Position numbers and translations under genes: made by a program. From NCBI GenBank assembly GCA_965240325.2, contig OZ251223.1, positions 2,108,001 through 2,172,000 of the forward strand: 64,000 nt of DNA, written 5' to 3'. This document shows, piece after piece, positions 1 through 14,000 of the stretch. Source of the DNA: Rebecca billardiae RCC1528. Taxonomy: Eukaryota > Haptophyta. Positions within the stretch are counted from its first letter, which is position 1. The number at the start of each line of letters is the position of its first letter. Below the pieces are notes generated by a model, which worked only from the letters and a program-made list of their open reading frames with translations, had not been told where the DNA came from and did not search any database.

Positions 1-39
1 GTGCCCTGCGCCCTGCTGCGCTCCCACCCCGCCCCGCAG
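1..39 (+). other. Intron end upstream of the first visible LRR exon
   Basis: The stretch ends in a pyrimidine-rich CCCCGCAG acceptor directly before an LRR-coding exon. The window begins with GT, but 39 bp would be very short for an intron, so the true donor may lie outside. Confidence 0.5.
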
Positions 40-3000
40 CGACCTCGACGCGAGCGGCCTAACGGGCACCATCCCGACAACGATTGGACATATGAGTGCT
101 CTCACCGCGCTGTGCGCGCACCGCGCGTGCGTGCGCGCATCGCGGAGCGCACTGCGGAGGGCACCATGGACGCGTGGGGCTGATCCGCGCTCGCGCCACG
201 CGACGCGACGCGCGGCAGGCGGCTGCACAACAACACGCTCAGCGGCACGCTGCCCACGGAGATCGGCCTCGCCACGCGGCTCGAGCTGCTGTGAGCGCGC
301 GCGTGCACGCGGCGGGATGCGCGCTGGCGCGCTGGCGCGGGAGCGCTCGGACCTCACAGCCGCGTACCGCCTCTTCCCGTGCGCGCGCGTAGGGAACTAT
401 ACGCCAACGCCCTGACCGGCTTCGTACCCTCCGAGCTCGGGCTGCTGACCGCACTCACCGCCCTGTGAGCGCGCACGCGTGCGGCGGCATGCGCGCCGCG
501 CGACGCCGCCTCCGCGCGCCCGGCGGTTGGCAGTGGGGTGCTCCTGCACGCCGCGCAGCGCGGCGGGCTCACCGCGCGCGCGCGCGCGCGCCGCCCCGCC
601 GCCCTCCTCCTCGTGCAGGCGGATGAGCGACACGCAGCTCTCGGGCGTGCTGCCAGCGGCTGTGCTGGCCCTCCCCAGCCTCAGCACCAAGTGCGTTGCA
701 CGGCGCGCGCGCCCCTCCGCCCGCGCGCCCCTCCGCCGCCGCCACCGCCCAGCCGCGCTGACGCCCGCGCGCTCTGCGCTTCTCCGCGTGCACACACACA
801 CCGCGCGCGCGCGCGCGCAGCGACTGGGCGCGGACGGCACTCTGCGGTGGGACCGTCACCTTTGCGGCGACCGGGACGTACACATTCGACGACTGCAGCC
901 CGCCCAGCCCGCCGCCCTCGCCGCCGCCGAGCCCGCCGCCGAGCCCGCCGCCGAGCCCGCCGCCCTCGCCGCCGCCGCCACTACCGCCGCCGAGCCCGCC
1001 GCCATCGCCGCCGCCGCCACTACCGCCGCCGAGCCCGCCGCCCTCGCCGCCGCCCTCGCCGCCGCCCTCGCCGCCGCCCTCGCCGCCACCACCGTCGCCG
1101 CCACCCAGCCCTCCGCCCTCGCCGCCACCACCGTCGCCGCCACCCAGCCCGCCGCCCTCGCCGCCGCCGCCCTCGCCGCCGCCGAACCCGCCGCCCTCGC
1201 CACCGCCGCCGGGGCCGCCGCCGCGGCCGCCACCGAGCCCGCCGCCGCCGAGCCCGCCGCCGAGCCCGCCGCCGCCGAGCCCGCCCCCCTCGCCGCCGCC
1301 AGCTCCGCCGCCGCCGACCCCGCCGCCGAGCCCACCGCCCTCGCCACCGCCGCCCTCGCCGCCGCCCTTGCCGCCGCCGAGCCCTCCGCCTGCGCCGCCG
1401 CCGAGCCCGCCGCCGCCCTCGCCGCCGCCGAGCCCGCCGCCCTCGCCGCCGCCGCCGGCGCCACCGCCCAGCCCGCCGCCCAGCCCGCCGCCGCCGGCGC
1501 CACCGCCCTCGCCGCCTCCCAGTCCGCCGCCGCCCGTGCCGCCGCCGAGCCCGCCGCCGAGCCCGCCACCGTCGCCGCCGCCGTCAGCGCCGCCGAGCCC
1601 GCCGCCCAGCCCGCCGCCGTCGCCGCCGCCGTCGCCGCCGCCCAGCCCGCCACCGCCGCGCCCGCCGCCCTCGCCGCCGCCCAGCCCGCCGCCGCCGGCG
1701 CCGCCGCCCAGCCCGCCGCCCAGCCCGCCGCCCTCGCCGCCACCCGCGCCTCCGCCCAGCCCGCCGCCGCCCTCGCCGCCGCCCGCGCCGCCACCGAGCC
1801 CGCCGCCACCCTTGCCGCCACCGAGCCCGCCGCCACCTGTGCCGCCCCCGTCGCCACCGCCGAGCCCGCCGCCACCGGCTCCCCCGCCGGCCCCACCGCC
1901 CAGCCCGCCGCCGCCCTCGCCACCGCCCAGCCCACCGCCGAGCCCGCCACCGCCAGGCGACCCGCCGCATCCGCCGCCTCCGCCCAGCCCGCCTCCCAGC
2001 CCGCCGCCCAGCCCGCCGCCCAGCCCGCCACCGGGCCCGCCGCCATCGCCGCCGCCCAGCCCGCCGCCCAGCCCGCCGCCCAGCCCGCCGCCCTCGCCGC
2101 CGCCCAGCCCACCGCCGCCCAGCCCGCCGCCCAGCCCGCCGCCCTCGCCGCCACCCTCGCCGCCACCCAGCCCGCCGCCCTCGCCGCCGCCCTCGCCTCC
2201 GCCAAGCCCACCGCCGAGCCCGCCGCCGCCCACCCCGCCGCCGTCGCCACCGCCGAGCCCGCCGCCGAGCCCGCCGCCGCCCGCGCCGCCACCGAGCCCG
2301 CCGCCGAGCCCACCGCCCTCGCCGCCGCCCTCGCCGCCACCCAGCCCGCCGCCGAGCCCGCCGCCGTCTCCGCCGCCCTCGCCGCCGCCGAGCCCGCCGC
2401 CGAGCCCGCCGCCCTCGCCGCCACCGAGCCCGCCGCCGCCCTCGCCGCCGCCGAGCCCGCCGCCCTTGCCGCCGCCCTCGCCGCCGCCCTCGCCGCCGCC
2501 TTCGCCGCCGCCTTCGCCGCCGCCTTCGCCGCCGCCGAGCCCGCCGCCCTCGCCACCGCCAAGCCCGCCATCACCTCCGCCCAACAACCCACCGCCCAGC
2601 CCGCCGCCCTCGCCGCCGCCCTCGCCGCCGCCCTCGCCACCGCCCAGCCCACCGCCGTCCCCGCCGCCCAGCCCGCCGCCCAGCCCACCTCCGAGCCCGC
2701 CGCCCTCGCCACCGCCGCCCTCGCCGCCGCCCTCGCCGCCGCCCAGCCCGCCGCCCAGCCCACCGCCCAGCCCGCCGCCCGGTCCACCACCCTCGCCGCC
2801 GCCGAGCCCTCCGCCCTCGCCGCCGCCCTCGCCGCCGCCCTCGCCGCCGCCGCCCTCGCCGCCGCCTTCGCCACCACCGAGCCCGCCGCCGAGCCCACCG
2901 CCGAGCCCGCCGCCGTCGCCGCCACCAAGCCCGCCGCCGAGCCCGCCGCCCTCGCCGCCGCCCTCGCCGCCGCCGAGCCCGCCGCCCTCGCCGCCGCCCT

Positions 3001-6000
3001 CGCCACCGCCCTCGCCGCCACCACCGTCGCCGCCACCCCGCCCACCGCCCGCGCCGCCGCCGAGCCCACCGCCCGCGCCGCCGCCCTCACCGCCGCCCTC
3101 GCCACCGCCCTCACCGCCACCGCCCTCGCCGCCTCCTTCGCCACCACCGAGCCCGCCACCGAGCCCGCCGCCGAGCCCGCCGCCCTCGCCGCCACCGAGC
3201 CCGCCGCCGAGCCCTCCGCCCTCGCCGCCGCCGAGCCCGCCACCGAGCCCGCCGCCGCCGAGCCCTCCGCCCTCGCCCCCGCCCAGTCCACCACCCTCTC
3301 CGCCGCCGAGCCCGCCACCCTCGCCCCCGCCCAGTCCACCACCCTCTCCGCCGCCGAGCCCGCCACCCTCGCCCCCGCCCAGTCCACCACCCTCTCCGCC
3401 GCCGAGCCCGCCACCCTCGCCACCGCCCTCGCCGCCGCCGCCGAGCCCGCCGCCGAGCCCGCCGCCCTCACCACCGCCGAGCCCGCCGCCAAGCCCGCCA
3501 CCCTCTCCGCCGCCAAGCCCACCGCCTTCGCCTCCGCCACCGAGCCCGCCGCCCTCGCCGCCGCCCGCGCCACCGCCCTCGCCGCCGCCCTCGCCGCCGC
3601 CCTCGCCGCCGCCCTCGCCGCCGCCGAGCCCTCCGCCACCCTCGCCGCCGCCGTCGCCGCCGCCGTCGCCGCCGCCGAGCCCGCCGCCGAGCCCGCCGCC
3701 GAGCCCGCCGCCTTCACCTCCGCCGAGCCCGCCACCCTCGCCGCCGCCGAGCCCGCCACCCTCGCCGCCGCCATCGCCACCGCCGCCCTCGCCGCCGCCA
3801 AGCCCACCGCCCTTGCCACCGCCCTCGCCGCCGCCCTCGCCGCCGCCGTCGCCGCCGCCGAGCCCGCCGCCAAGCCCGCCGCCCTCGCCACCACCCAGCC
3901 CGCCGCCGAGCCCGCCGCCAAGCCCGCCGCCATCGCCACCGCCGCGCCCGCCGCCGAGCCCGCCGCCTAGCCCGCCACCGCCGAGCCCTCCGCCCTCGCC
4001 ACCGCCAAGCCCGCCGCCATCACCGCCGCCGTCACCGCCGCCGTCACCGCCGCCGTCACCGCCGCCGTCGCCACCGCCAAGCCCACCGCCAAGCCCGCCA
4101 CCAAGCCCACCGCCTTCGCCACCGCCGCCGAGCCCGCCGCCATCGCCGCCGCCGAGCCCGCCGCCGAGCCCGCCGCCAAGCCCGCCGCCTCCAAGCCCGC
4201 CGCCCAGCCCGCCGCCCTCGCCACCGCCGAGCCCGCCACCGAGCCCGCCGCCCTCGCCGCCGCCGAGCCCGCCGCCCTCGCCACCTCCGAGTCCACCGCC
4301 ATCGCCACCGCCGAGTCCGCCACCGAGCCCGCCGCCGTCACCACCGCCTCCTTCGCCGCCGCCGAGCCCGCCACCAAGCCCGCCACCAGTGCCACCGCCG
4401 AGCCCGCCGCCGAGCCCACCACCCTCGCCACCGCCATCGCCGCCCCCAAGCCCACCGCCCTCGCCGCCGCCCAGTCCTCCGCCCTCGCCGCCACCGAGCC
4501 CGCCGCCCTCGCCGCCGCCATCGCCGCCGCCATCACCGCCGCCATCCCCACCGCCGCCGCTCCCGCCGCCGTCGCCGCCACCGAGCCCGCCGCCCTCGCC
4601 GCCGCCGAGCCCGCCGCCGTCGCCGCCGCCGAGCCCGCCGCCGAGCCCGCCGCCAAGCCCGCCGCCGAGCCCGCCCCCGAGCCCGCCGCCCTCGCCACCG
4701 CCAAGTCCACCGCCGCCGAGCCCGCCGCCATCGCCACCGCCGAGCCCGCCGCCGAGCCCGCCGCCCAGCCCACCACCATCGCCACCGCCGAGCCCGCCGC
4801 CCTCGCCGCCGCCCAGTCCGCCACCCAGCCCGCCGCCCAGCCCACCGCCCAGCCCGCCACCCTCGCCACCGCCCCCATCGCCGCCGCCAAGCCCGCCGCC
4901 ATCGCCACCACCGTCGCCTCCGCCGAGCCCTCCGCCGAGCCCGCCTCCCTCGCCGCCACCGTCGCCGCCGCCCTCGCCGCCGCCCTCGCCGCCCCCCTCG
5001 CCGCCCCCCTCGCCGCCGCCGAGCCCGCCGCCGCCGAGCCCGCCGCCGTCGCCACCGCCGAGCCCGCCGCCGAGCCCGCCGCCGAGCCCGCCGCCGTCGC
5101 CGCCGCCGAGCCCGCCGCCGTCGCCGCCTCCGAGTCCACCGCCGCCCAGCCCGCCGCCCAGCCCGCCGCCCAGCCCGCCGCCCAGCCCGCCGCCCAGCCC
5201 GCCGCCGAGCCCGCCGCCGTCGCCTCCACCCTCGCCGCCGCCCAGTCCGCCGCCGAGCCCACCGCCAAGCCCACCGCCCAGCCCGCCGCCCTCGCCGCCA
5301 CCACCCAGCCCGCCACCCAGCCCACCACCCAGCCCGCCGCCTTCGCCGCCGCCGAGCCCGCCCCCCTCGCCGCCGCCGAGCCCGCCGCCCTCACCACCAC
5401 CTAGCCCGCCCCCGCCTAGCCCGCCGCCGAGCCCACCGCCATCGCCGCCGCCCAGTCCGCCGCCGTCGCCACCGCCGAGCCCGCCGCCGAGCCCGCCGCC
5501 GAGCCCGCCGCCCTCGCCACCGCCCTCGCCGCCACCCAGCCCGCCGCCCAGCCCGCCGCCAGGCCCGCCGCCCTCACCGCCGCCGTCGCCGCCGCCGTCG
5601 CCGCCGCCCTCACCGCCGCCCTCACCGCCGCCGAGCCCGCCGCCAAGTCCACCGCCGAGCCCGCCGCCGTCGCCGCCGCCGTCGCCGCCACCGAGCCCGC
5701 CGCCGCCAAGCCCGCCGCCTTCGCCGCCGCCCAGCCCGCCGCCGTCCCCGCCGCCGAGCCCACCGCCGAGCCCACCGCCCTCGCCGCCACCGAGTCCGCC
5801 GCCGAGTCCGCCACCGCCAAGCCCGCCGCCCAGCCCGCCGCCCAGCCCGCCGCCCTCGCCGCCTCCATCACCGCCGCCGCCATCGCCGCCGCCATCGCCG
5901 CCGCCAAGCCCGCCGCCTTCGCCACCGCCAAGCCCGCCGCCCAGCCCGCCGCCCAGCCCGCCGCCCAGCCCGCCGCCCTCTCCACCGCCCAACCCGCCGC

Positions 6001-9000
6001 CAAGCCCGCCGCCAAGCCCGCCGCCAAGCCCGCCGCCAAGCCCGCCGCCTTCGCCGCCGCCGAGCCCTCCGCCGCGCCCACCGCCGTCGCCGCCGCCGAG
6101 CCCGCCCCCCCGCCCACCGCCGAGCCCGCCACCAAGCCCACCACCGAGCCCACCGCCCTCCCCGCCGCCCAGCCCGCCGCCCAGCCCGCCGCCATCGCCG
6201 CCGCCCAGTCCGCCGCCCTCTCCGCCGCCCTCTCCGCCGCCATCGCCGCCGCCCGGTCCGCCGCCCAGCCCACCGCCCAGCCCGCCCCCGTCGCCGCCGC
6301 CGTCGCCGCCGCCGTCACCACCACCCTCGCCGCCGCCCAGCCCGCCGCCCCGCCCGCCGCCCAGCCCGCCGCCGTCGCCGCCGCCATCGCCGCCGCCGTC
6401 GCCGCCGCCGAGCCCTCCGCCGTCGCCGCCCCCGAGCCCACCGCCGAGCCCACCGCCCAGCCCGCCGCCCAGCCCGCCGCCATCCCCGCCGCCGAGCCCA
6501 CCACCGTCGCCACCGCCGTCCCCGCCGCCCAGCCCGCCACCCAGTCCACCGCCCTCGCCACCGCCCTCCCCACCGCCCAGCCCGCCACCCAGCCCACCGC
6601 CGTCGCCGCCGCCGAGCCCGCCGCCGTCGCCGCCGCCGAGCCCGCCGCCAAGCCCGCCCCCCTCGCCGCCGCCCTCCCCGCCGCCGAGCCCTCCGCCCAG
6701 CCCGCCGCCGAGCCCGCCACCGAGTCCACCGCCGTCGCCTCCCCCTAGCCCGCCGCCCAGCCCGCCGCCCAGCCCACCGCCATCGCCGCCGCCGAGCCCG
6801 CCGCCGTCGCCGCCGCCGAGCCCGCCGCCATCGCCACCGCCGAGCCCCCCGCCCAGCCCGCCGCCGAGCCCACCGCCTTCGCCGCCGCCGAGCCCGCCGC
6901 CGAGCCCGCCGCCATCGCCTCCGCCGAGCCCGCCACCATCGCCGCCACCGTCGCCGCCGCCGAGTCCGCCGCCGTCGCCGCCGCCGAGTCCGCCTCCCAG
7001 CCCGCCACCCAGCCCGCCGCCGTCGCCACCGCCGAGCCCACCGCCCAGCCCGCCACCTTCGCCGCCGCCCAGCCCGCCGCCTTCGCCGCCGCCGAGCCCA
7101 CCGCCGTCGCCACCCCCGAGCCCCCCGCCCAGCCCACCGCCCAGCCCACCGCCCAGCCCGCCACCAAGCCCGCCACCATCGCCGCCGCCGAGCCCACCGC
7201 CCTCGCCGCCGCCGAGCCCGCCGCCATCGCCACCTCCGTCGCCGCCGCCGAGCCCGCCGCCGAGCCCGCCACCCTCACCGCCGCCGAGCCCGCCCCCAAG
7301 CCCGCCGCCCAGCCCACCGCCGAGCCCACCGCCGTCGCCCCCGCCGTCGCCACCGCCAAGCCCCCCGCCCTCGCCGCCGCCCTCGCCACCGCCCAGCCCG
7401 CCGCCCTCGCCGCCGCCGAGCCCACCGCCGTCGCCACCCCCGTCTCCGCCGCCGAGCCCGCCCCCGAGTCCACCACCCTCGCCGCCACCGAGCCCGCCGC
7501 CATCGCCGCCGCCCAGCCCGCCACCTTCGCCGCCGCCGAGCCCGCCGCCATCGCCGCCTCCGTCGCCGCCGCCCAGCCCGCCGCCAAGCCCGCCACCCTC
7601 ACCGCCACCGAGCCCGCCGCCGAGCCCGCCGCCGAGCCCGCCACCGTCGCCGCCGCCGAGCCCGCCACCATCGCCGCCGCCGAGCCCGCCGCCATCGCCG
7701 CCGCCGAGCCCACCCCCAAGCCCGCCGCCGAGCCCGCCGCCATCGCCACCGCCGTCGCCGCCGCCGAGCCCGCCACCAAGCCCGCCACCCTCACCGCCGC
7801 CAAGCCCGCCCCCAAGCCCGCCGCCAAGCCCACCGCCGAGCCCACCGCCGTCGCCCCCGCCTAGCCCACCGCCAAGCCCCCCGCCCTCGCCGCCGCCAAG
7901 CCCGCCGCCCTCGCCGCCACCGAGCCCGCCTCCGAGTCCGCCGCCGAGCCCGCCACCGTCGCCGCCGCCGAGCCCGCCACCGTCGCCGCCTCCGTCGCCG
8001 CCGCCGAGCCCACCGCCGAGCCCACCGCCGTCGCCCCCGCCCAGCCCACCGCCAAGCCCGCCGCCCTCGCCGCCACCCAGCCCGCCGCCCTCGCCGCCGC
8101 CGAGCCCGCCGCCGAGTCCACCGCCGTCGCCGCCGCCGTCGCCGCCACCCAGTCCACCGCCCTCGCCGCCACCGAGCCCGCCGCCATCGCCGCCGCCCAG
8201 CCCGCCACCGTCGCCACCTCCGAGCCCACCGCCATCGCCGCCTCCGTCGCCACCGCCCAGCCCGCCGCCAAGCCCGCCACCCTCACCGCCACCGAGCCCG
8301 CCGCCGAGCCCGCCGCCGAGCCCGCCACCGTCGCCGCCGCCGAGCCCGCCACCATCGCCGCCGCCGAGCCCGCCGCCATCGCCGCCTCCGTCGCCGCCGC
8401 CGAGCCCACCGCCGAGCCCGCCACCCTCACCGCCGCCGAGCCCGCCTCCAAGCCCGCCCCCAAGCCCACCGCCAAGCCCACCGCCATCGCCACCGCCGTC
8501 GCCACCGCCAAGCCCCCCGCCCTCGCCGCCGCCCTCGCCGCCGCCAAGCCCGCCGCCGAGCCCACCGCCGAGCCCGCCGCCCGCGCCGCCGCCGTCACCG
8601 CCGCCGTCCCCGCCACCCTCGCCACCGCCGAGCCCGCCCCCGAGCCCACCGCCAAGCCCACCGCCAAGCCCGCCGCCGAGCCCGCCGCCCAGTCCGCCGC
8701 CCTCGCCGCCGCCCAGCCCTCCGCCCTCGCCGCCGCCCAGCCCTCCGCCCTCGCCGCCGCCCTCGCCGCCACCGAGCCCGCCTCCGAGCCCGCCGCCAAG
8801 CCCGCCGCCCGCGCCGCCACCATCGCCGCCGCCATCGCCGCCGCCATCACCGCCGCCCAGCCCGCCTCCTTCGCCACCGCCGAGCCCGCCTCCATCGCCC
8901 CCACCCTCGCCGCCGCCGAGCCCGCCGCCCTCACCACCGCCGAGCCCGCCACCGTCGCCGCCGCCATCGCCGCCGCCGAGCCCGCCGCCTTCGCCGCCGC

Positions 9001-10729
9001 CGTCGCCGCCGCCCTCGCCGCCGCCGAGCCCGCCACCTTCGCCGCCGCCCTCGCCGCCGCCCTCGCCGCCGCCCTCGCCGCCGCCGAGCCCGCCGCCGAG
9101 TCCGCCGCCCTCGCCGCCGCCGAGCCCGCCGCCCTCGCCGCCGCCCTCGCCGCCGCCCTCGCCGCCACCGAGCCCACCGCCCTCGCCGCCGCCCTCGCCG
9201 CCGCCCTCGCCGCCGCCGAGCCCGCCGCCCTCGCCGCCGCCCTCGCCGCCGCCGAGCCCGCCACCATCGCCGCCGCCCTCGCCGCCGCCGAGCCCGCCGC
9301 CCTCGCCGCCGCCGAGCCCGCCGCCGAGCCCACCGCCCTCGCCGCCGCCCTCGCCGCCGCCCTCGCCGCCGCCCTCGCCGCCGCCTTCGCCGCCGCCCTC
9401 GCCGCCGCCGACCCCGCCGCCGACCCCGCCGCCCTCGCCGCCGCCGAGCCCACCGCCGAGCGCGCCGAGCCCGCCGCCCTCGCCGCCGAGCCCGCCGCCC
9501 TCGCCGCCGCCGGGCCCGCCGCCCTCGCCGCCGCCGAGCCCGCCGCCCTCGCCGCCGCCGAGCCCGCCGCCTCCGCCCTCGTCGCCTCCGCCCAGTCGGC
9601 CGCCGCCGGCCCTGCCGCCGGCCGCGCCGTCTGCGCCGCCGACGCCGCCGTCGGCGCCGCCCACACCACCGCCGCCGCCGCGCACGATGCCCTTCCCGCC
9701 GCCCGCGCCGCCGTCCGCGCCGCCGTCCGCGCCGCCGTCCGCGCCGCCGCCGCCGCCGCCGCCGGTGGTGCGTGCGCTCGTCCTGGGCTCGAGCCCCGAG
9801 TCGGTGGTGCTGCAGCCGCAGGCAGCACCGCTGTCGCTCGAAGGCCGTCGGCTCGCGTCCGACGCGCCGCAGCCGCAGCCGGCGCAGCTGCAGCTCAGCG
9901 GCCGCGGCTTTGCGAGTGCGCTCGAGCTGGGCGGCGGCGGCGGCGCGCGCTGCACGCTGCACGCGCCGGACGCATCAGACGCGGCCGTGGCGGCCCTCTC
10001 CGCGCCCGCGCTCGCCAGCCTCAACGGCTCGGTGTGGGGTGACGAGCTGGTGGCGTGCGATCTCGAGATTGCGCGCCTCCGCGCCCTCGGCGCCGGCTCG
10101 TTCAGCGTGGCGCTCTGGCTGGGCGGCGCGCCGGTGCCCGCGCTGTTTGGCGCGCCGCGGCTCGAGCTCGTCGACTTTGGCGCGTCGGTGGCGCTGTGGG
10201 AGCTGCAGCCGCCGCTCGGTCCGCGCAGCGGCGGCACGGCGATCACGCTGCGCGGGCGCGGCTTTGAGCGCGCCGCGGGCGGCGTCGGCGGCGCGCTCTG
10301 CTGCGTCGCGCCCTCGCTCTCGGCGGACGAGTGCCTCGCGCCCGCGGTCGTGCTGCGCCCGCTGAACGGCACGAGCCGTGCGCGCTGCGTCACGCCCGCG
10401 CTGCCCGCCGAGAGCGCGATCTCGTCGCTCGTGCTCGAGCTCGCCGTCGTGGCGGAGGGCGGCGGCGGCGGCGCGGGCGCGGCGCGCGCGGGCGCGCGCA
10501 CGGGCGCCGGGCTGCGCTTCGAGCTGTACGACGACGGCGCGCTCGCGCCCACGGCGCTCAGCCCGGCGGCGGGGCCGGCGCGCACGGCGGTCGTGGCGAG
10601 CGTGATCGGCGCGGGCGCGCTCCTCGGCGGCCCACTCGTGCGCGCGCGCTTTGGCGGCGCGCGGCCCGAGCCGCCGCTCGCGGCCGCGCCCTCCAGCGGG
10701 GTTCTGCTGCTGCGCGCGGCGTACGACGA

Positions 10730-10763
<34 letters not shown>

Positions 10764-11027
10764 GCGCGCCAGCTGTTCGTCTCGCTCAACGGGCAGCAGT
10801 GGAGCCCGCGCGACCCGCGCGGCAACGGCTCCGCGGCCGTGCCCGTCTTCTACACGTTCGAGCCAGCGCCGCACGCGCCCGCGCTCGAGCGCGCGCACTT
10901 CGACGCGGCGGGCGGCGCGTCGCTGCTGCTGCGCTTCGACGCGCAGCCGACCGACCGCGCGGGGATGGGCGGCGGCCTCGGGCCGTGCGCGCCGCTGCTC
11001 GACGACGAGACGCTCGCGCTCGTGCGC

Positions 11028-11058
<31 letters not shown>

Positions 11059-14000
11059 AGGCCGGGAGCGGCGGGCTCTCGTGCGGCTGGGCGGACGACA
11101 GCACACTGGCGGTGCGGCTGCCGCCGAGCACACGCGCCGCGCCCGGCATGCGCGTCGGCGTGCGCGCGGGCGCGGTGCGCCCCGCCGCGTGCGCGTGGGG
11201 CGGCTGTGCCGCCCCCGCCGCCGAGCTCGCCAACGAGGCCGCATCCGTCACCGTCGACCCCGACGCGCCGTGCGGCGACGCGCCGTGCCCGGCGCCCGTC
11301 GCGGTGCTGCGCGCGCCCGACGCGCTCTCGGCGTGCGCCAACGAGACGCTGGAGCTGGACGGCACCGCGTCGAGCGTGGGCGGCGCGGGCGCGCCGGCGT
11401 ACGCGTGGGGGCTGGACGGCAGCGCGTCCGAGGGCGACGCCGACGCGGCCGCGCTCGGCGCCGCGCTGCGCGCGCTGCCGCCCACCGCCGCCTCGGCGCG
11501 CGTGCGGGGTCTGCCCGCCGCCACGTCCGCGCGCGGCTACGTGGTGGCGCTCCGAGTCACGTCGTTCCTCGGCGTGCGCTCCGAGCTGGCGTGGGCGGAG
11601 GTGCGGCGCGCGCGCGCGCCCGCACCCACGCTCACGCTCGAGGGCGCGCCCGACGCGGCCGTCCGCGCGGACGCGCCCATCTCCTTGCGCGCGCGCGTGC
11701 GCCGGCTCGCGCCGTGCTGGCCCGATGCCGCGTCGGCGCGCGTCGTCTTTGAGTGGACGCTTGCGCGCGACGACGGCGGCGGCGGCGGCGCGGTCGCGCT
11801 GGGCGAGTGGGCGCGCGGCGCGGCGCTCGAGCTGCCGGCACACGCGCTCGCGCCCGGCGCGTCGTACAGCCTCGGCGTGCTCGCGCGCATGGCCGCCGAG
11901 CCGCGCGCGCTCGCGCGCGCGTCGGCGCGCCTCAGCGTGCGGCGCGCCTCTCTCGTTGCTCGGCTGAGCGCAGATGCGGCGCGCGCGCCGACGTCGCAGC
12001 CGCTCACGCTCGACGCGCGCGGCTCGTTCGACCCGGCGGACGCGCGCGGCGTGGCCGCGCTCGAGTTCGCGTGGGCGCTGTCCAACAGCTCCTCGGGCGA
12101 GGCCGTGCCGATGCCGGCCAACGCGAGCACGCCGTCGCGCGGCACGCTCACGCTGCCCGCCACCTCGCTGCCGGCCGGCGCGTACACTGTCACTGTCACG
12201 GTGCGCTCCGCGTCCGACGGCGCCGCCGCGGCGGCGAGCGCGGCGCTGTCGCTCGAGCTCGTCGAGAGCGCCGCGCCGCGCGTCAGCCTGCACCCGCTCG
12301 AGCTGCGCGCCGTCAACCCGACCTGGCAGACGAGCGCGGGCCGCCTCGTGCTGCGCGCGGCCGCGCCGCTTGACGTTGGCGCACACGAGTATGAGTGGAG
12401 TGCGCACCTGCAGGGCGCGGGCGGCGCGCTGCTGCCCGCGGGGCTCGCGCTGGACGACACGCTGCGCGTCACGCTCGGCGGCGCGCTCCGCCCCGCCCTC
12501 GCCTTCCGCTCGGGCGCGCTGCGCGCCGGCGCCACCTATCTCTTCAGCCTGGCCGTGCGCGAGCGCTCCGCGCCCGAGCGCGGCACGGCCGTCGCGTCCG
12601 TCGCCGTGACCGTGAACCGCCCGCCGTACGGCGGCGAGCTCGGCGTGCTCGGCGCGGACGGCGCGGACGCGCGCGTCTCCGAGCTCGGCGCCGAGCTCAC
12701 GCTGCGCGCCGCGCGCTGGGCGGACGACGGCCCGGACGAGCTGCCCCTCACCTTCGCCTTCGAGCACCGCCCCGCCAACGGCTCGCGCGCCGCGCCACTC
12801 GGCCCGCCGTCCGCCGAGGCGCCGTCGCTCGGCGGCGTGCTGCTGCCGCCGGGCGAGGGGCAGGTGGGCGTGGTGGTGCGCGACGCGTGGGGCGCGGCCG
12901 CGCGCGCGGCGGCGCGCGTGCTCGTGCGCACGCCGCCGCGCGAGCAGCTCACCGCCGCGGCGCTCGGCGCGCTGCTCGAGCGCGCGCGCCGAGCCCTCAA
13001 CGTTTCCGACACGGCGGGCGCGCTGCGGCTGGTCTCGGCGCTCGGCGCGCTCGACGACGCGGCCGCCGAGCCCGTGCCGGCGGCCGCGCTGCTGGGCGTG
13101 ACGCGCGACGCGGCCGCGCTCGCGCCGCGCACGCGCGACGCGCGCGCGCAGCAGGCCGCCGCGCTATCCGCGGTCGCGGGCGCGCGCGCCGGCCGCGCGC
13201 TCGACAACGACGGCGACGCGCAGGCGGAGGCCATGCGCCAGGCGGCCGAGCTCGCGGCGGAGGCGCGCGGCGCGGGGGAGGGCGTGGACGCCGAGAGCGC
13301 GGCCGCGCTGCTCGCCGCCGCCGACGCCGCCCTCCTCGCCAACGCCACCTCGGGCGTGCGCCCCGAGCACGCCGCCGCGCTCGGCGCGTCGGCGGCGCGC
13401 CTGGGCTCCGAGCTCGCGCGCGCGCTGCTCGCGGGCTCGAGCGCGGACGAGCCCTCCGTGCAGCTGCGCGGCGCCGCGATCTCGCTCACCGCGGCGCGCG
13501 TGCGCGCGGACACGCTCGGCGCCGCGGCGGACGGCTCCTCCGGCAGCGCCGCCGGCTGGATCGCCCTCGGCGCCGACGGCGCGCAGGGCGGCGCCGCGCA
13601 GCAGACGCAGCAGGGCGGGGGCGGCATCCTCCTGCCGCCGTCCGCGCTCGGCGCGCAGCCGGCCGGCGCGCTCGGCTCGGAGGGGGACGTGGACGTGGTG
13701 CTCGCGTCGATCGCGGCGCGGCCGGCCGACGTGCACGCCGCGCTCGCGAACGGCACCGCGCTCGCGGGGCCGCGCATCGTGACCGCGATGCTCAGCGCGA
13801 CGCTGTACGCGCCGGGCGGCGGCGCGCTGCGCGTCGCGTCGCTCGACGAGCCGATCGTCCTCGGCCTGCCGCCCCTGCTGGGCGGCGCAGGCGGCGCGCT
13901 GCTCCTGCAGGAGCCGGGCGCGGGCGAGGCGGACTGGGTGGTGCAGTGCCGCTTCTGGGACGAGGCGGAGGCGCGCTGGTCCGCCCGGGGCTGCGCGAGC

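Noticed and set aside
897-9765. CRISPR-like periodic repeats
   Set aside because: The periodicity is 12 bp, coding and spacer-free; the DNA is eukaryotic with introns.
538-10365. Arg/Pro-rich and Ala-rich plus-strand frames overlapping the SPPP tract
   Set aside because: They are shifted readings of the same repeat and continue into no recognisable domain; the Ala-rich one meets a stop at 3970.
569-10825. 3,400-residue Gly-rich minus-strand frame over the first SPPP tract
   Set aside because: It is the antisense of the 12-bp SPPP repeat, which leaves most frames open. Splice-consistent LRR exons and downstream domains support the plus frame.
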